Source of the DNA: Phoronis australis
Taxonomy: Eukaryota; Phoronida; Phoronidae
Direction of reading: 5' to 3'
NCBI GenBank assembly: GCA_002633005.1
Contig: NMRA01000939.1
Span: forward strand, 1 to 26,271
Length of the DNA: 26,271 bases
Shown here: piece by piece, positions 21,901 to 26,271 of the stretch
Numbering within the stretch: the first letter of the stretch is position 1
How the letters are laid out: every line of letters starts with the position of its first letter
The notes under the pieces: model-generated
What the model saw: only the letters and a program-made list of their open reading frames with translations
What the model was told of the DNA's origin: nothing
Databases searched by the model: none
Program-made: the position numbers and the translations under genes

Positions 21901-24900
21901 ACAAACTTTCTGCTAAGGAAAAGACAGACCAGGAGCGATTTCTTCGGGGAGAAGAAAGAGTTGCTAAAGGATTCATGTCTGCGGTGAGTAAGAATTGTTT
22001 AGCTAATCCATTTTTCACCCTCAAAAGTCAAATATTTTCTGAGTCTTTGAAGACTGAAAGTCATAGTTACCAAAGGTCAATGTGGTATAAATTTAATTAG
22101 TGGTCCTTACTCATCCCATTGCTTGAAGTAAAGAATCAATGTCATTGGATCTATTCCTTCGCTGTGTATTTAGGAACATTAATACGCCATTTTAATAACA
22201 AATGCACGGGGGGCCACCAAAAAACATGAACCAAAACAACGGTTTGTGCCATGTAGTGTTTCAGTAGGTTGCACAATGGCTAACAATCACGTGACTGCCA
22301 TTTTTGTGAAAATTGCCATCTTAGATGTGAACATGAATTTTGAAAAATGTAACCTCCAGGCGTCTTGATAATTCTTACTCTCAATATACAGAAAACAAAT
22401 AAAATTTAGATTTGTTTTCGATCACCAAAAATATCGGTCTTCAAAGTCTCTTCATATGTCTTCATTTCTTATGGCTAATATCTTGTTTCTATGAACAAAG
22501 GAGAATCAAGGACATGTTTCCCCTCTACCAAAGATGTCAAAATCGCCGTGCAAATTTCTTGTGAATCAACTCGCACGCTGAAGGAAAATTGATTTTCAAA
22601 TACGCTAAAAATGCCGAAAATCAAAAGACCTGAAAATGATCGATTAGGGATTGCCACATAATTTAAATCAATTGAAACACAAACAACTCGCATAATTTCC
22701 TCGTCAATAATGGGGTTGAATTCATTATTCAGTTTGAGTATTGACAATTACCTTAAATAACCTTTAAATAATTGTTTTCTCAGCTTAAAGCGAACTTTCA
22801 TTTCATTTTTTATGCCGTTTTTGTGTGATTTTTGTTTCATGCCGACAGTATGAGGCTCAGGTTGCAACTTAGCTGTTTCTATCCCTGAAGTTTATTTTCG
22901 GTCAAGTTGTTCTCCAGCTAGCCACTAGGTAGCACATATCACAATATTTACAGAGAGAGAGATAACCACCTGGTTTGAAATGATATGACATTAGTGTGTG
23001 CGGAAACAATTTTTATCTTCTTGAAGGCATTCTGAGTATTCACATCTTTCATTGTCACAGTCTGAGTGTTTGTGAATCCTAATTTGATTCTTTGTACTTT
23101 CCACGGTCAGACAAGGAAAACACTGGGTCTGCTTGAAATGATGTCCCAGAATGAGGCTGTTGCCGTGGAATTCACCAAGCAACCCCTGGCTCAAAGAGCA
23201 GCTTCTAGTGTAAGTATCACTGCCATCTGTAAAGTCTTAATTTGTCATTAGAAGCTAAGCCTTTTCTGTTTTTGAATGACAAAATTTGGTTTAATATAAC
23301 CAACAGTGGAATAAAAGAGCAAGTCTTGTAGTGTAACTGCTACTCCTGTCTAAAGTAGAGCCAGTCTTCCAGTGTTCTCTGGAACAGAAAATTCAAATTT
23401 GACTGCAATTACAAAATTCATGTACATGTTCGAATGTCTCACGTCCATGTTGTGGGGAGTTTGTGTGTTAAGTCTTGGAATAATTTCTCTGAACTGGCAC
23501 TAAAAGGCCAAAATGTTTTAATTTTCTAGAAATGATTATTCTCCCAATACTTCAAAATCATTGCATAGGTTTTCAAGCTCAACGCAAATAAGGCAAACTC
23601 GTCATGACAAAATTCAAACTCGACACAGTGACGAGCTAAAACAGGTTGTGGTGAACAACGTCCTCCCTCTTAAAGCTTGCTAAGCCATGACAATAGGGTG
23701 CTTAGGCCTGTGTGCCTAACCCTGCACTAGAGCACTTATCTAACGGATTTTAATCCCCCAAAGAATCCTGTCCATTTTAAATAGGAAACACCAAATGGAC
23801 TGAATGTTTCAATTCACTAGGTACACGATGCAAGGCATTTTGGGCTTGGAGGGGGTAACTTGTCCGAGTAGTGGCACAGAGTATTGTGGATGGTTGTAAG
23901 TCATAGGTATCGTTCACACACAATAGGACTGTTGAAATTGATATACAGTTCTTTGTGTGAACAATGCTGTTAGCCATACTACTGCTCCAGTTGGACTGTG
24001 TAATTACACACAGCTTAACAAAGGGTTTATGGTCCTGGCTGAGAAGATATTGTTTTATTACCCCGATGGATTCTGCACAGCCTAGCCTGGAATGGGTAGC
24101 AATTTTTTGTGAAGGCTGGATTTTGTGACTGCTTAGATGGGCAGAGTTTCAAGGCATGGCACAAGTGAGTGTAAGTGCACTTTAAAACATATCTACGGAC
24201 TCTGTGAGAATGTATCAATGCTTATTTGTGGTAGACATTTTCGTAATCAAAGGGACATTTGTCTGAACAGTAAGTGAGGGCATATTTGTGGGTCTGGATG
24301 ACAGCCTCTCCCCCTCGTGCTATGATTTATGTTTTTTGGCGTAGTGCAAGGACATATTTGATTGCCTATGAATTGTTTAATTCTCCAGATCCTCGGTTTC
24401 TTGGAAGCACTATGTGGTCGTAAAAATGCAGAATTTAAAGTGAAGAATATGACCAAGTAAGTTGAGTAAGCATGCGCACTTGTCTTGAAGCAACTTTTTT
24501 GAAATATTCTGATTTTGACCAGTTGCCATTAAAGTTGATATCAACTTGTTTCTTACCCACGTTAGAAGCGGTTTTAGGTCTTGGAGTGATGAAACTGATG
24601 ATGAGTTTATTATTTCTTGATTGAGCATAGGCTAAATAAGTTGGGTTGACAGCTCATCTGTGCAGTGATAGCAACTGGTCAAGAAATGGGGTGGTTCCAT
24701 CACTAGGCACTAGATGGAGTTGCTCATCATTACATTGGTGTTATCTTCTGATCACTTAATTTCAAGGTTTGATGCATTTGAAGGTATGGAAGCAGTTAGA
24801 TACTTCTAAGTAGTTGATCTTGATTTCTAAGGCACCTGTGATACATTTAAGATACAACTTCAATCCGGAAGAGTTGCTCTCTACAATCATCCATCTTATA

Positions 24901-26257
24901 CTGAGAATCACTGAGCAGGAGAGTGAACAGAATTGTGCGTTTACAAATAGTATGGCAAGAGATGCAGACTTCAACCCAGACACTGTGAATAAATCTTATG
25001 AGGTGATCCAAAGAAAGCGTCTCGGGAATGAAGACATGAGAGAGGAGTGGTCGAGTTTACTAATCAAGGTAGGGCGTACATTTTGAATGTTGATTGCAAC
25101 TTTGAAAATAAAAACTTTAATGTGGATTTCACACACATAATATAGTGAGTCAAAAAACAGATCCACTTAAACAAGAAGCAAATTCAATACAAACTGATTC
25201 ATATAATTAAAACTTTGTGGAAAAATCGCCTCCCATAGACTGATGTTTACGTCTAGCGAATTTGAAAAAATATATGTGTTTAATTTTTACTATTAAATTA
25301 ATTTTGGTATGGAATCTGCTTTTTTGGTCATCCTGTAGTAAGTTGTACCGAATCATTTGATTTGCCAGTTAGTTATTAATGTTTAGATTCAATCACTTTG
25401 TGAGGCAATTGTTAAATTGCTGTAAGAATGAGGATTAAATACCCCATTATTTGTACACAACTTGTGTTGTTCCCTTGGCTGTAGTGAGCACTGAACTGGT
25501 TGGTGGTAAGACTTCAAAAATATGACAGAAAGAGGGAGGGGGTAGACGAACTGAGGGAGAGGGGGAGGGAAGGGTAAAAGTGAAGTTATTAGAAGTGTAA
25601 AAACATTGAAATAGCTGATCACAGAGGAATTTGAAGTAATTTTTAGTCAATAAAAGATTGCTTGATTTGAAGGGAGGTAAAGTTTTTTACTATTAGTAGG
25701 ATTGGAACAGAAATAAAATTTCCAGCGATTCTTTCTCGGAGTGTCTGTTGTTTGTGTTGCCAAAACCCAGGAGATAGTATCACATGATTATCAATGCCAT
25801 CATTCAAACCTCCATCTTGCCTAGAACACATTTTGGAGGTTTTTCAATGGGACGAGTTCAACATTCACAGTTTTACATTGTTATGGACTAAAAGAGTACG
25901 TTCCATGGTAGCTTCTTGATTTATCACTAGTTTCAAGTTGGTGAAGAATTCGACCTGATAGTTGTATTGTGCATTTGAATGTGTTGCGAAAATGAGGCTC
26001 CTCTCCATCTATGATTGGCACTGCAGCTTTTCTTTTCAATGTTTTGCTGCTTGAGAATGTTGGAAGCATGATGAAGTATTTTTTCACAGCTCTTGGACTT
26101 GCACAGCACTAGTGCCACATCATCATCAACAGATGGCGCTGGTGAGGCCAGTGCCTGGCTGGAGGTACTCCAGTCCATTAAAGTAGATAGTAGTACTCTC
26201 CAACAAGAGTACATCAACCAAATGGAAGAGTTCAAATACACCAGTGCTGAATTACAG
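5608..26257 (+). CDS. UBE4B: Ubiquitin conjugation factor E4 (Ufd2/UBE4B-like), partial gene model
   Basis: Twenty-three exons with matching phases give about 1,110 codons. Members of this family are E3/E4 ligases. Their Ufd2 core (Pfam Ufd2P_core) binds substrate-shuttle and ubiquitin machinery, and a C-terminal U-box recruits the E2, extending ubiquitin chains for proteasomal turnover in the cytosol and nucleus. Segments resembling UBE4B as I recall it include: DREAALTWLAGVV and IVCSDGYM (residues about 490-525), TECFHITQRALHVGVLP (about 595-610), LPEFPVRDM (about 702), EFDKYSVR (about 824), EERVAKGFMS (about 916) and FKVKNMTKYNFNPEELL (about 975-991). A UBE4A-like stretch is AVLLKLCEPFCK. 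The N-terminal TRDEIRNAWANRV may match the ADEIRRRRLARL start of E4 proteins. The start exon and U-box are not in the window. Similarity is moderate, so this may be a paralogue rather than the true orthologue; assignment to UBE4B over UBE4A is tentative. Coordinates span introns. Confidence 0.72.
6135..6424 (+). CDS. UBE4B: E4 gene exon 2
   Basis: Starts after tgttgtcag and ends in phase 0 at gtatgt. It encodes residues 97-193: GDFLLVEAEQPGETNQQ, a Ser/Asn-rich linker, a basic patch (ERKRAKVE, possibly a nuclear-localisation-like cluster), then KTKEEICIEVLSYLLNVKL. The last part matches the position of the helix before the core in UBE4B (QLVCKIFRVSW) and UBE4A (MIQRIFLITL). Joining to exon 3 continues that alignment without a gap. 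Confidence 0.72.
6499..6785 (-). mobile_element. MITE-like element, copy 1 (inverted)
   Basis: This intronic copy runs opposite to the other three. The reverse complement contains CGTCTATTTCTAGAATTTGGG near one end and CTCTAGAATTTGGGACACG near the other. These match the interiors of the elements at 10834, 17879 and 19207. The left end, gtgtaaaaattcttcaatatggga, is an inverted-repeat end of the same family. It carries no transposase. Ends are approximate. Confidence 0.6.
6864..6957. repeat. (CA)n microsatellite
   Basis: About 90 bp of nearly pure CA dinucleotides with a few G interruptions at the edges (cacgca). It lies in the intron between E4 exons 2 and 3. Poly-Thr/His or poly-Cys/Val open frames across it are artefacts. 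Alternating purine-pyrimidine tracts of this kind are length-variable and can adopt Z-DNA. Confidence 0.97.
7350..7629 (+). CDS. UBE4B: E4 gene exon 3 (start of Ufd2 core)
   Basis: Starts after gccatttag in phase 0 and ends in phase 1 at gtaata. It encodes residues 194-287, including FSLPDLNTLTVELKE, then a run ending in ALFSRRLL and DKVKYCAECYQRSLDH. The pattern of a strand (LPDLNTLTVEL), an acidic gap and then a helix with an R-LL ending matches the start of E4 cores. UBE4A has VELEDQ...ALFARLL followed by YLYSCFQRA. This is one of the better-supported exons. Confidence 0.78.
8185..8243 (+). CDS. UBE4B: E4 gene exon 4 (acidic linker)
   Basis: A 59 bp exon between ttgtcttcag and gtaggt, entering in phase 1 and leaving in phase 0. 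It encodes GIGTDDEDDDLYTRVSSGEH (residues 287-306). The sequence is acidic and probably a surface loop. Phase fits both neighbours, but there is no homology support of its own. Confidence 0.62.
8244..9301. other. Intron of E4 gene, nothing recognised
   Basis: About 1.06 kb of non-coding sequence between exons 4 and 5. I see no exon-like frame, repeat family or RNA gene in it. Confidence 0.6.
9302..9474 (+). CDS. UBE4B: E4 gene exon 5
   Basis: Acceptor tgtcttctcag, donor gtttgt, leaving in phase 2. It encodes residues 307-363: SIGYKFLSLLNGYN, then LIIPVAMLQRILREAA and ICGLFDIVAKRMADVK. The helical repeats align with the UBE4B region FLVPYMLCRN...FIQELVR...IFIPILQGLALAAKE. Strong helix periodicity and phase agreement support it. 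Confidence 0.78.
9832..9895 (+). CDS. UBE4B: E4 gene exon 6
   Basis: A 64 bp exon after cttcattctag, ending at gtgaga. It completes the split Arg codon of exon 5 and encodes YDEFLLSESNSLYALECLVQQ (residues 364-385). It matches the UBE4B stretch DSDYFKYPLMALGELCE. An open frame starting further upstream (from 9698) overlaps this exon, but only the last acceptor gives the right phase. Confidence 0.76.
9896..10781. other. Intron of E4 gene
   Basis: AT-rich, about 0.9 kb. The 114-codon frame at 10376-10720 has poor coding character and no similarity I know. Confidence 0.5.
10834..11154 (+). mobile_element. MITE-like element, copy 2
   Basis: Ends AGGTAAAAATTG... and ...AATTTTGCAGTACCT are roughly inverted. 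The inside has AAATTTGGGACACCGAAATTT near the left and GGGGACTGCCAGTATTG...TATTTCTAAA...GCCCTGACCTTGAG near the right. These match the copies at 17879 and 19207. The element lies in the intron before E4 exon 7. It has no transposase. Confidence 0.65.
11237..11302 (+). CDS. UBE4B: E4 gene exon 7
   Basis: 66 bp between ttatcattgcag (with a good branch-point-like ttactaat just upstream) and gtgtgt. Phase 0 on both sides, encoding KEFGMVLTKAFKRDNDDSSS and then CL (residues 386-407). It corresponds in position to TKFGKTHPVCNLVASL of UBE4B. The donor is weaker than average and the homology is short, so this is one of the less certain exons. Confidence 0.58.
11303..11873. other. Intron of E4 gene, nothing recognised
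   Basis: About 570 bp with no exon, repeat family or RNA gene that I can support. Confidence 0.5.
11874..12041 (+). CDS. UBE4B: E4 gene exon 8
   Basis: Acceptor ttcttgttgcag, donor gtaagg, phase 0 to phase 0. It encodes residues 408-463, beginning GSFFEQKGTFASLLKLSTIP and ending PNSPLEEIRAVE. The start matches [19 protein letters not shown] in UBE4B, the conserved 'E..T.LG.FF.LS' step of E4 cores. The rest is variable. Confidence 0.75.
12042..12685. other. Intron of E4 gene
   Basis: AT-rich sequence. A short alternating purine-pyrimidine stretch (gcacgcgcgtgcgtgtgtgtgtatatat, about 12184-12212) could form Z-DNA. The open frame 12047-12415 is T-rich, overlaps the donor of exon 8, and is not supported. 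Confidence 0.5.
12686..12757. repeat. 20 bp tandem repeat, ~3.6 units
   Basis: TGGTGCTTGAAGAAGTAATG at 12686-12705 is followed by a copy differing only in its last base (12706-12725), a diverged copy TAGTGGCTGAACAAGTAATG (12726-12745), and a partial one. It lies about 50 bp before E4 exon 9. Confidence 0.9.
12805..12980 (+). CDS. UBE4B: E4 gene exon 9 (carries ambiguous base)
   Basis: Acceptor ctttgcag, donor gtttgt. It encodes SRIQAAFHRIQHIVYMAIHS and then LLKADREAALTWLAGV, followed after position 12912 by VKNETREIVTQPLDTQIVCS. An N at 12912 sits in the frame. If it is counted as a base, the frame reaches TGA within six codons. Without it the frame stays open, the exon leaves in phase 1 as exon 10 requires, and the sequence continues to match UBE4B (REAALSYMAAVV...LVSTDGFM). 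The break is therefore almost certainly a sequencing or assembly artefact. Residues 464-521. Confidence 0.8.
12981..14390. other. Intron of E4 gene, nothing recognised
   Basis: About 1.4 kb without supported features. Open frames at 12966-13178, 13384-13581 and 13698-13967 have no usable splice phase or similarity. Confidence 0.55.
14391..14543 (+). CDS. UBE4B: E4 gene exon 10
   Basis: Acceptor ttgtcctag, donor gtaagc, entering and leaving in phase 1. It encodes residues 522-572: GYMISLCAVLLKLCEPFCKD, then KLDKILPAYASSEHCRLNFD and EDCLAGSRI. AVLLKLCEPFCK...DKI.P.Y is a hallmark of the Ufd2 core: UBE4A has AALLKLCQPFCK, and plant E4s have AVMLRLCEPF...DKIDPKY. Together with exon 9 it gives the clearest family assignment in the window. 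Confidence 0.9.
14544..15785. other. Intron of E4 gene, nothing recognised
   Basis: About 1.24 kb. The frames at 14696-14896 and 15166-15362 show no similarity or splice support. Confidence 0.55.
15786..15933 (+). CDS. UBE4B: E4 gene exon 11
   Basis: Acceptor gctcttttcag. It encodes residues 573-621, including GTFNFITECFHITQRALHVG and VLPVTSRMNEIQ. FNFITECFHITQRALHVG corresponds to FPTECFFLTLHAHHLS of UBE4B, where a Cys/Phe-rich helix is conserved across E4s. The donor chosen is gtacgg (15934), because it gives phase 2, which joins to exon 12. It is weaker than consensus, and the frame otherwise stays open to 16038, so the 3' end is less certain than the body. Confidence 0.78.
16141..16375. 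repeat. GT-rich minisatellite, 42-48 bp units
   Basis: Five copies of a unit built around GTGCATGTGTTAACATGTGC, with the GTTAAC (or GTTAAG) landmark at about 16179, 16225, 16267, 16315 and 16361. Between landmarks is a GTCCGTGTGTG...GCTCGCTTGTG filler of variable length. Cys-rich open frames on both strands here (MHVLTCAHPCV...) are repeat translations, not genes. Confidence 0.88.
16479..16548 (+). CDS. UBE4B: E4 gene exon 12
   Basis: 70 bp between gctctttcag and gtaggt. It completes a Lys codon and encodes GLLGAKEAHQGGAQDQEIQK and then QLV (residues 622-645). It probably forms the long-helix linker of the core (compare ...LKRCKTQLKKLV in UBE4B). Phase fits both sides. Sequence similarity is weak. 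Confidence 0.66.
16549..17520. other. Intron of E4 gene
   Basis: About 970 bp. It contains a short palindromic hairpin, TTCACTAG/CTAGTGAA, around GTGGCA at 17185-17206. The frames at 17193-17420 and 16692-16925 lack support. Confidence 0.5.
17521..17634 (+). CDS. UBE4B: E4 gene exon 13
   Basis: Acceptor cctctttacag, donor gtaagt, phase 0 on both sides. It encodes 38 residues (646-683): LVTLLFDCCLVDKELVYQIS then QFYIRQASWYLKLISD. It matches the conserved 'LLD..FL...L.FY.L...WLLRLVD' helix pair of E4 cores. Donor and acceptor are near consensus. Confidence 0.82.
17635..17878. other. Intron sequence before MITE copy 3
   Basis: Nothing recognised in this part of the intron between exons 13 and 14. 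The remainder (18148-18754) is likewise featureless. Confidence 0.5.
17879..18147 (+). mobile_element. MITE-like element, copy 3
   Basis: The left end TACGGGAAAAGTTCTCCAAT and the right end, reverse complemented (CACGGTAAAAATTTTCCAAT, both continuing TAGGG), form an inverted repeat of about 25 bp. The interior contains GGAATTTGGGACACTC near the left and TTGGGACGGCCAGTATT...GCTCTGACCTTGAGG near the right, shared with the other copies. It is 269 bp and has no ORF. This copy defines the family ends best. Confidence 0.8.
18755..18904 (+). CDS. UBE4B: E4 gene exon 14
   Basis: Acceptor cttctccag, donor gtaaga, phase 0 on both sides. It encodes 50 residues (684-733): a charged stretch (DNQSAEATRKQQRK), then LFSTLPEFPVRDMCIWFRFV and VTHCLPVHPTVIKALD. 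LPEFPVRD corresponds to the near-universal 'PEF..ED...F..F' motif of E4 cores (LPEFYVEDVAEFLFFIV in UBE4B). The second acidic residue of that motif is Arg here (VRD rather than VED). Confidence 0.87.
18905..19206. other. Intron sequence before MITE copy 4
   Basis: No supported feature. The frames 18835-19044 and 18983-19198 are read-through of the exon 14 region or chance. Confidence 0.5.
19207..19461 (+). mobile_element. MITE-like element, copy 4
   Basis: The left end TACATGGCAAAAATTCTCC mirrors the right end, whose reverse complement is TACGGCAAAAATTCTAC. Inside are TCTCTAGAATTTGAGAC and CTGGGACGGCCAGTATTGCC followed by TATTTCTAGAATTAGGGACA. It is 255 bp without coding capacity. TA flanks both ends, as expected for a Tc1/mariner-type target, but TA is common here, so the superfamily is a guess. 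Confidence 0.78.
19817..19947 (+). CDS. UBE4B: E4 gene exon 15
   Basis: Acceptor ttcacctttag, donor gtaagt, phase 0 to phase 2. It encodes VASFVECCVTFLRRSDLATG, PITACKIVSALLHFVVSG and KQKNS (residues 734-776). The pattern matches the helix pair after PEF in E4s: UBE4B has [30 protein letters not shown]. The NPHL/NPYL step common in E4s is replaced by ATGPIT. Another frame is also open here but gives no similarity and no phase match. Confidence 0.8.
20282..20443 (+). CDS. UBE4B: E4 gene exon 16
   Basis: Acceptor tttgtttctag, donor gtgagt, phase 2 to phase 2. It encodes residues 777-830: FGNDIVLSDLAAMVHMNVSV, QQYLGPVLLELYSRVNVVEG and QDIDRDEFDKYSVR. It aligns with [20 protein letters not shown]...EFYDKFTIR of UBE4B, a conserved core segment ('L...L...Y.DVE.TG....FYDKF..R'). 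Confidence 0.88.
20702..20775 (+). pseudogene. Decayed copy of E4 exon 17 (copy a)
   Basis: Sequence after ttgtgtttcag (20691-20701) closely matches exon 17 and its acceptor (ttgtgtttcag at 20957-20967): ACAAGAGAT, CTTCAGAGTCTC and TGATGCAC...GAGTGTG are all shared. In the frame of exon 17 it encodes QEIYDLLQSLLMHSECAPSF and then stops (TAA at 20774-20776). A donor-like gtgagt appears at 20743 but would leave in the wrong phase. It is either a dead duplicate or an exon whose inclusion truncates the protein. Confidence 0.72.
20791..20848 (+). pseudogene. Decayed copy of E4 exon 17 (copy b, internal deletion)
   Basis: ttcagTCAAG (20791-20800) followed by TGCACCATGAGTGTCAGTCA (20810-20829) and AGCTGTAGATGACC repeat exon 17 (TGCACCACGAGTGTCAGTCA at 21003-21022). 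About 20 bp of the middle is missing. It cannot be translated through. A further faint echo (tttgctgaagatag, about 20908-20921) resembles the end of exon 17. Confidence 0.7.
20968..21058 (+). CDS. UBE4B: E4 gene exon 17
   Basis: Acceptor cttgtgtttcag, donor gtgaag. It completes an Arg codon and encodes QEMGELLQSLWMHHECQSSV and LKMSSTKPFQ (residues 831-861). It matches YHISTIFKSLWQN...FNSGKQF of UBE4B around the conserved SLW. The R-Y-H-I start of other E4s is R-Q-E-M here. Two decayed copies lie just upstream. Confidence 0.82.
21480..21579 (+). CDS. UBE4B: E4 gene exon 18 (altered signature)
   Basis: Acceptor cattt­cacccccag, donor gtaaaa, phase 0 to phase 1. It encodes residues 862-894: DFLGAVLDTLLYQYHDSLAR and LANVRKTQDLMAH. 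It aligns with [20 protein letters not shown] of UBE4B. The 'L(I/L)ND..FLLDE' signature, nearly constant in E4 proteins that I know, reads VLDTLLYQYHDSL here. Helical character is kept but the signature residues are largely lost. Confidence 0.8.
21889..21983 (+). CDS. UBE4B: E4 gene exon 19
   Basis: Acceptor ctttggtttcag, donor gtgagt, phase 1 to phase 0. It encodes residues 895-926: EEWNKLSAKEKTDQERFLRG and EERVAKGFMSA. This is the conserved 'EW..L....R......L...ER.....' helix of E4s ([20 protein letters not shown], then ERVSRSYLALA in UBE4B). It is one of the clearest matches. Confidence 0.88.
21984..23110. other. Intron of E4 gene, nothing recognised
   Basis: About 1.13 kb. Frames at 22475-22747 (minus) and the read-through of exon 19 have no support. 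Confidence 0.55.
23111..23209 (+). CDS. UBE4B: E4 gene exon 20
   Basis: Acceptor ccacggtcag, donor gtaagt, 33 codons in phase 0: TRKTLGLLEMMSQNEAVAVE, FTKQPLAQRAASS (residues 927-959). It corresponds to [20 protein letters not shown]...ELGPRLAAM of UBE4B, the helix facing the U-box end of the core. The phase and position are right. Confidence 0.84.
23210..24388. other. Intron of E4 gene, nothing recognised
   Basis: About 1.18 kb. No supported exon, repeat family or RNA gene seen on either strand. Confidence 0.55.
24389..24456 (+). CDS. UBE4B: E4 gene exon 21
   Basis: 68 bp between aattctccag and gtaagt, phase 0 to phase 2: ILGFLEALCGRKNAEFKVKN and MT (residues 960-981). It matches [20 protein letters not shown] of UBE4B and [20 protein letters not shown] of UBE4A. 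L.GP is replaced by LCGRK, and LKV by FKV. Confidence 0.9.
24852..25068 (+). CDS. UBE4B: E4 gene exon 22 (end of Ufd2 core)
   Basis: The acceptor gatacatttaag is weak but gives the exact phase, completing the Lys of exon 21 before YNFNPEELLSTIIHLILRIT. Donor gtaggg, phase 0. The exon (residues 982-1054) continues EQNCAFTNSMARDADFNPDT and ends REEWSSLLIK. The E4 pattern is 'Y.F.P..LL..I..IY..L', then 'F..A...D.RSY....F....' leading to the U-box linker. Here the RSY triplet reads ADF and the following helix is charged and longer. Confidence 0.86.
25069..26089. other. Intron of E4 gene with G-rich tract
   Basis: About 1.02 kb. The only notable sequence is the purine-rich run at 25528-25575; see the separate entry. 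Minus-strand frames at 25389-25650 are the Pro/Leu-rich complement of this tract. Confidence 0.55.
25555..25574 (+). other. Possible G-quadruplex sequence
   Basis: GGGAGAGGGGGAGGGAAGGG has four runs of at least three G with loops of 3, 1 and 2 bases. It is preceded by further G runs at 25534-25542. It lies on the coding (RNA-like) strand within the last intron seen. Folding is predicted from the pattern only. Confidence 0.5.
26090..26257 (+). CDS. UBE4B: E4 gene exon 23 (post-core linker)
   Basis: Acceptor ttttttcacag, donor gtattg, phase 0 on both sides, 56 codons (residues 1055-1110). It begins LLDLHSTSATSSSTDGAGEA and then SAWLEVLQSIKVDSSTLQQE, ending NQMEEFKYTSAELQ. The first residues finish the last core helix. 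The Ser/Thr-rich piece and the heptad-like helix after it have no counterpart that I know in UBE4A or UBE4B, where the U-box (DAPDEF.DPLM) follows within about 25 residues. The U-box, if present, is beyond the right edge. Confidence 0.78.
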
Positions 26258-26271
26258 GTATTGTTGACTAA

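Noticed and set aside
25389-25650. Pro/Leu-rich minus-strand frames (LPFPPPLPQFVYPLP...)
   Set aside because: They are the complement of a G-rich tract, with no gene structure around them.
25933-26241. 102-codon minus-strand frame
   Set aside because: It is the antisense shadow of exon 23, which has matching phase and splice sites on the + strand.

Overview
This window looks like genomic DNA from an invertebrate animal. The coding sequence is split into many short exons (about 60-290 bp) separated by GT-AG introns. The introns are AT-rich and hold microsatellites, minisatellites and small inverted-repeat elements. There are no bacterial-style ORFs or operons. Two ambiguous bases (3317 and 12912) indicate a draft assembly. 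I cannot name the species. The CCGTCC-rich leader followed by repeats reading 'tatctcctaaacc...' at about 3660-5180 resembles dispersed repeats I associate with marine invertebrates, but that is an impression only.

Main content: from 5608 to the right edge, the + strand carries one gene of at least 23 exons. Their phases all agree, and they join into about 1,110 codons with no stop once a stray N is ignored. The product is a divergent ubiquitin chain-elongation factor (E4 ligase) of the Ufd2/UBE4 family. Exons 3-22 cover the Ufd2 core fold, and many segments align with human UBE4B (and some with UBE4A) as I remember those proteins. The first exon and the C-terminal U-box lie outside the window or were not found, so the gene is partial at both ends. 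Features that differ from textbook E4s are loss of the near-invariant 'ND..FLLDE' signature of the core, an extra Ser/Thr-rich plus coiled-coil-like segment after the core, and tandem decayed copies of exon 17.

Left part (1-2411): a small fold-back element, a hairpin, and three + strand exons encoding a short protein with one good EF-hand calcium-binding loop (and perhaps half of another). Whether this is a separate small gene or a 5' extension of the E4 gene cannot be settled here. Between the two (about 3660-5180) is a tandem array with a motif close to CCACCTAGTGGC recurring about every 150 bp, similar to the CTCF core motif.

Repeats in the rest: an 11 x 31 bp minisatellite (1238-1580), a (CA)n tract (6864-6957), a 20 bp repeat (12686-12757), a 42-48 bp GT-rich minisatellite (16141-16375), and four intronic copies of one roughly 260-320 bp terminal-inverted-repeat element (MITE-like). 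I see no convincing minus-strand gene, tRNA, rRNA or CRISPR array.
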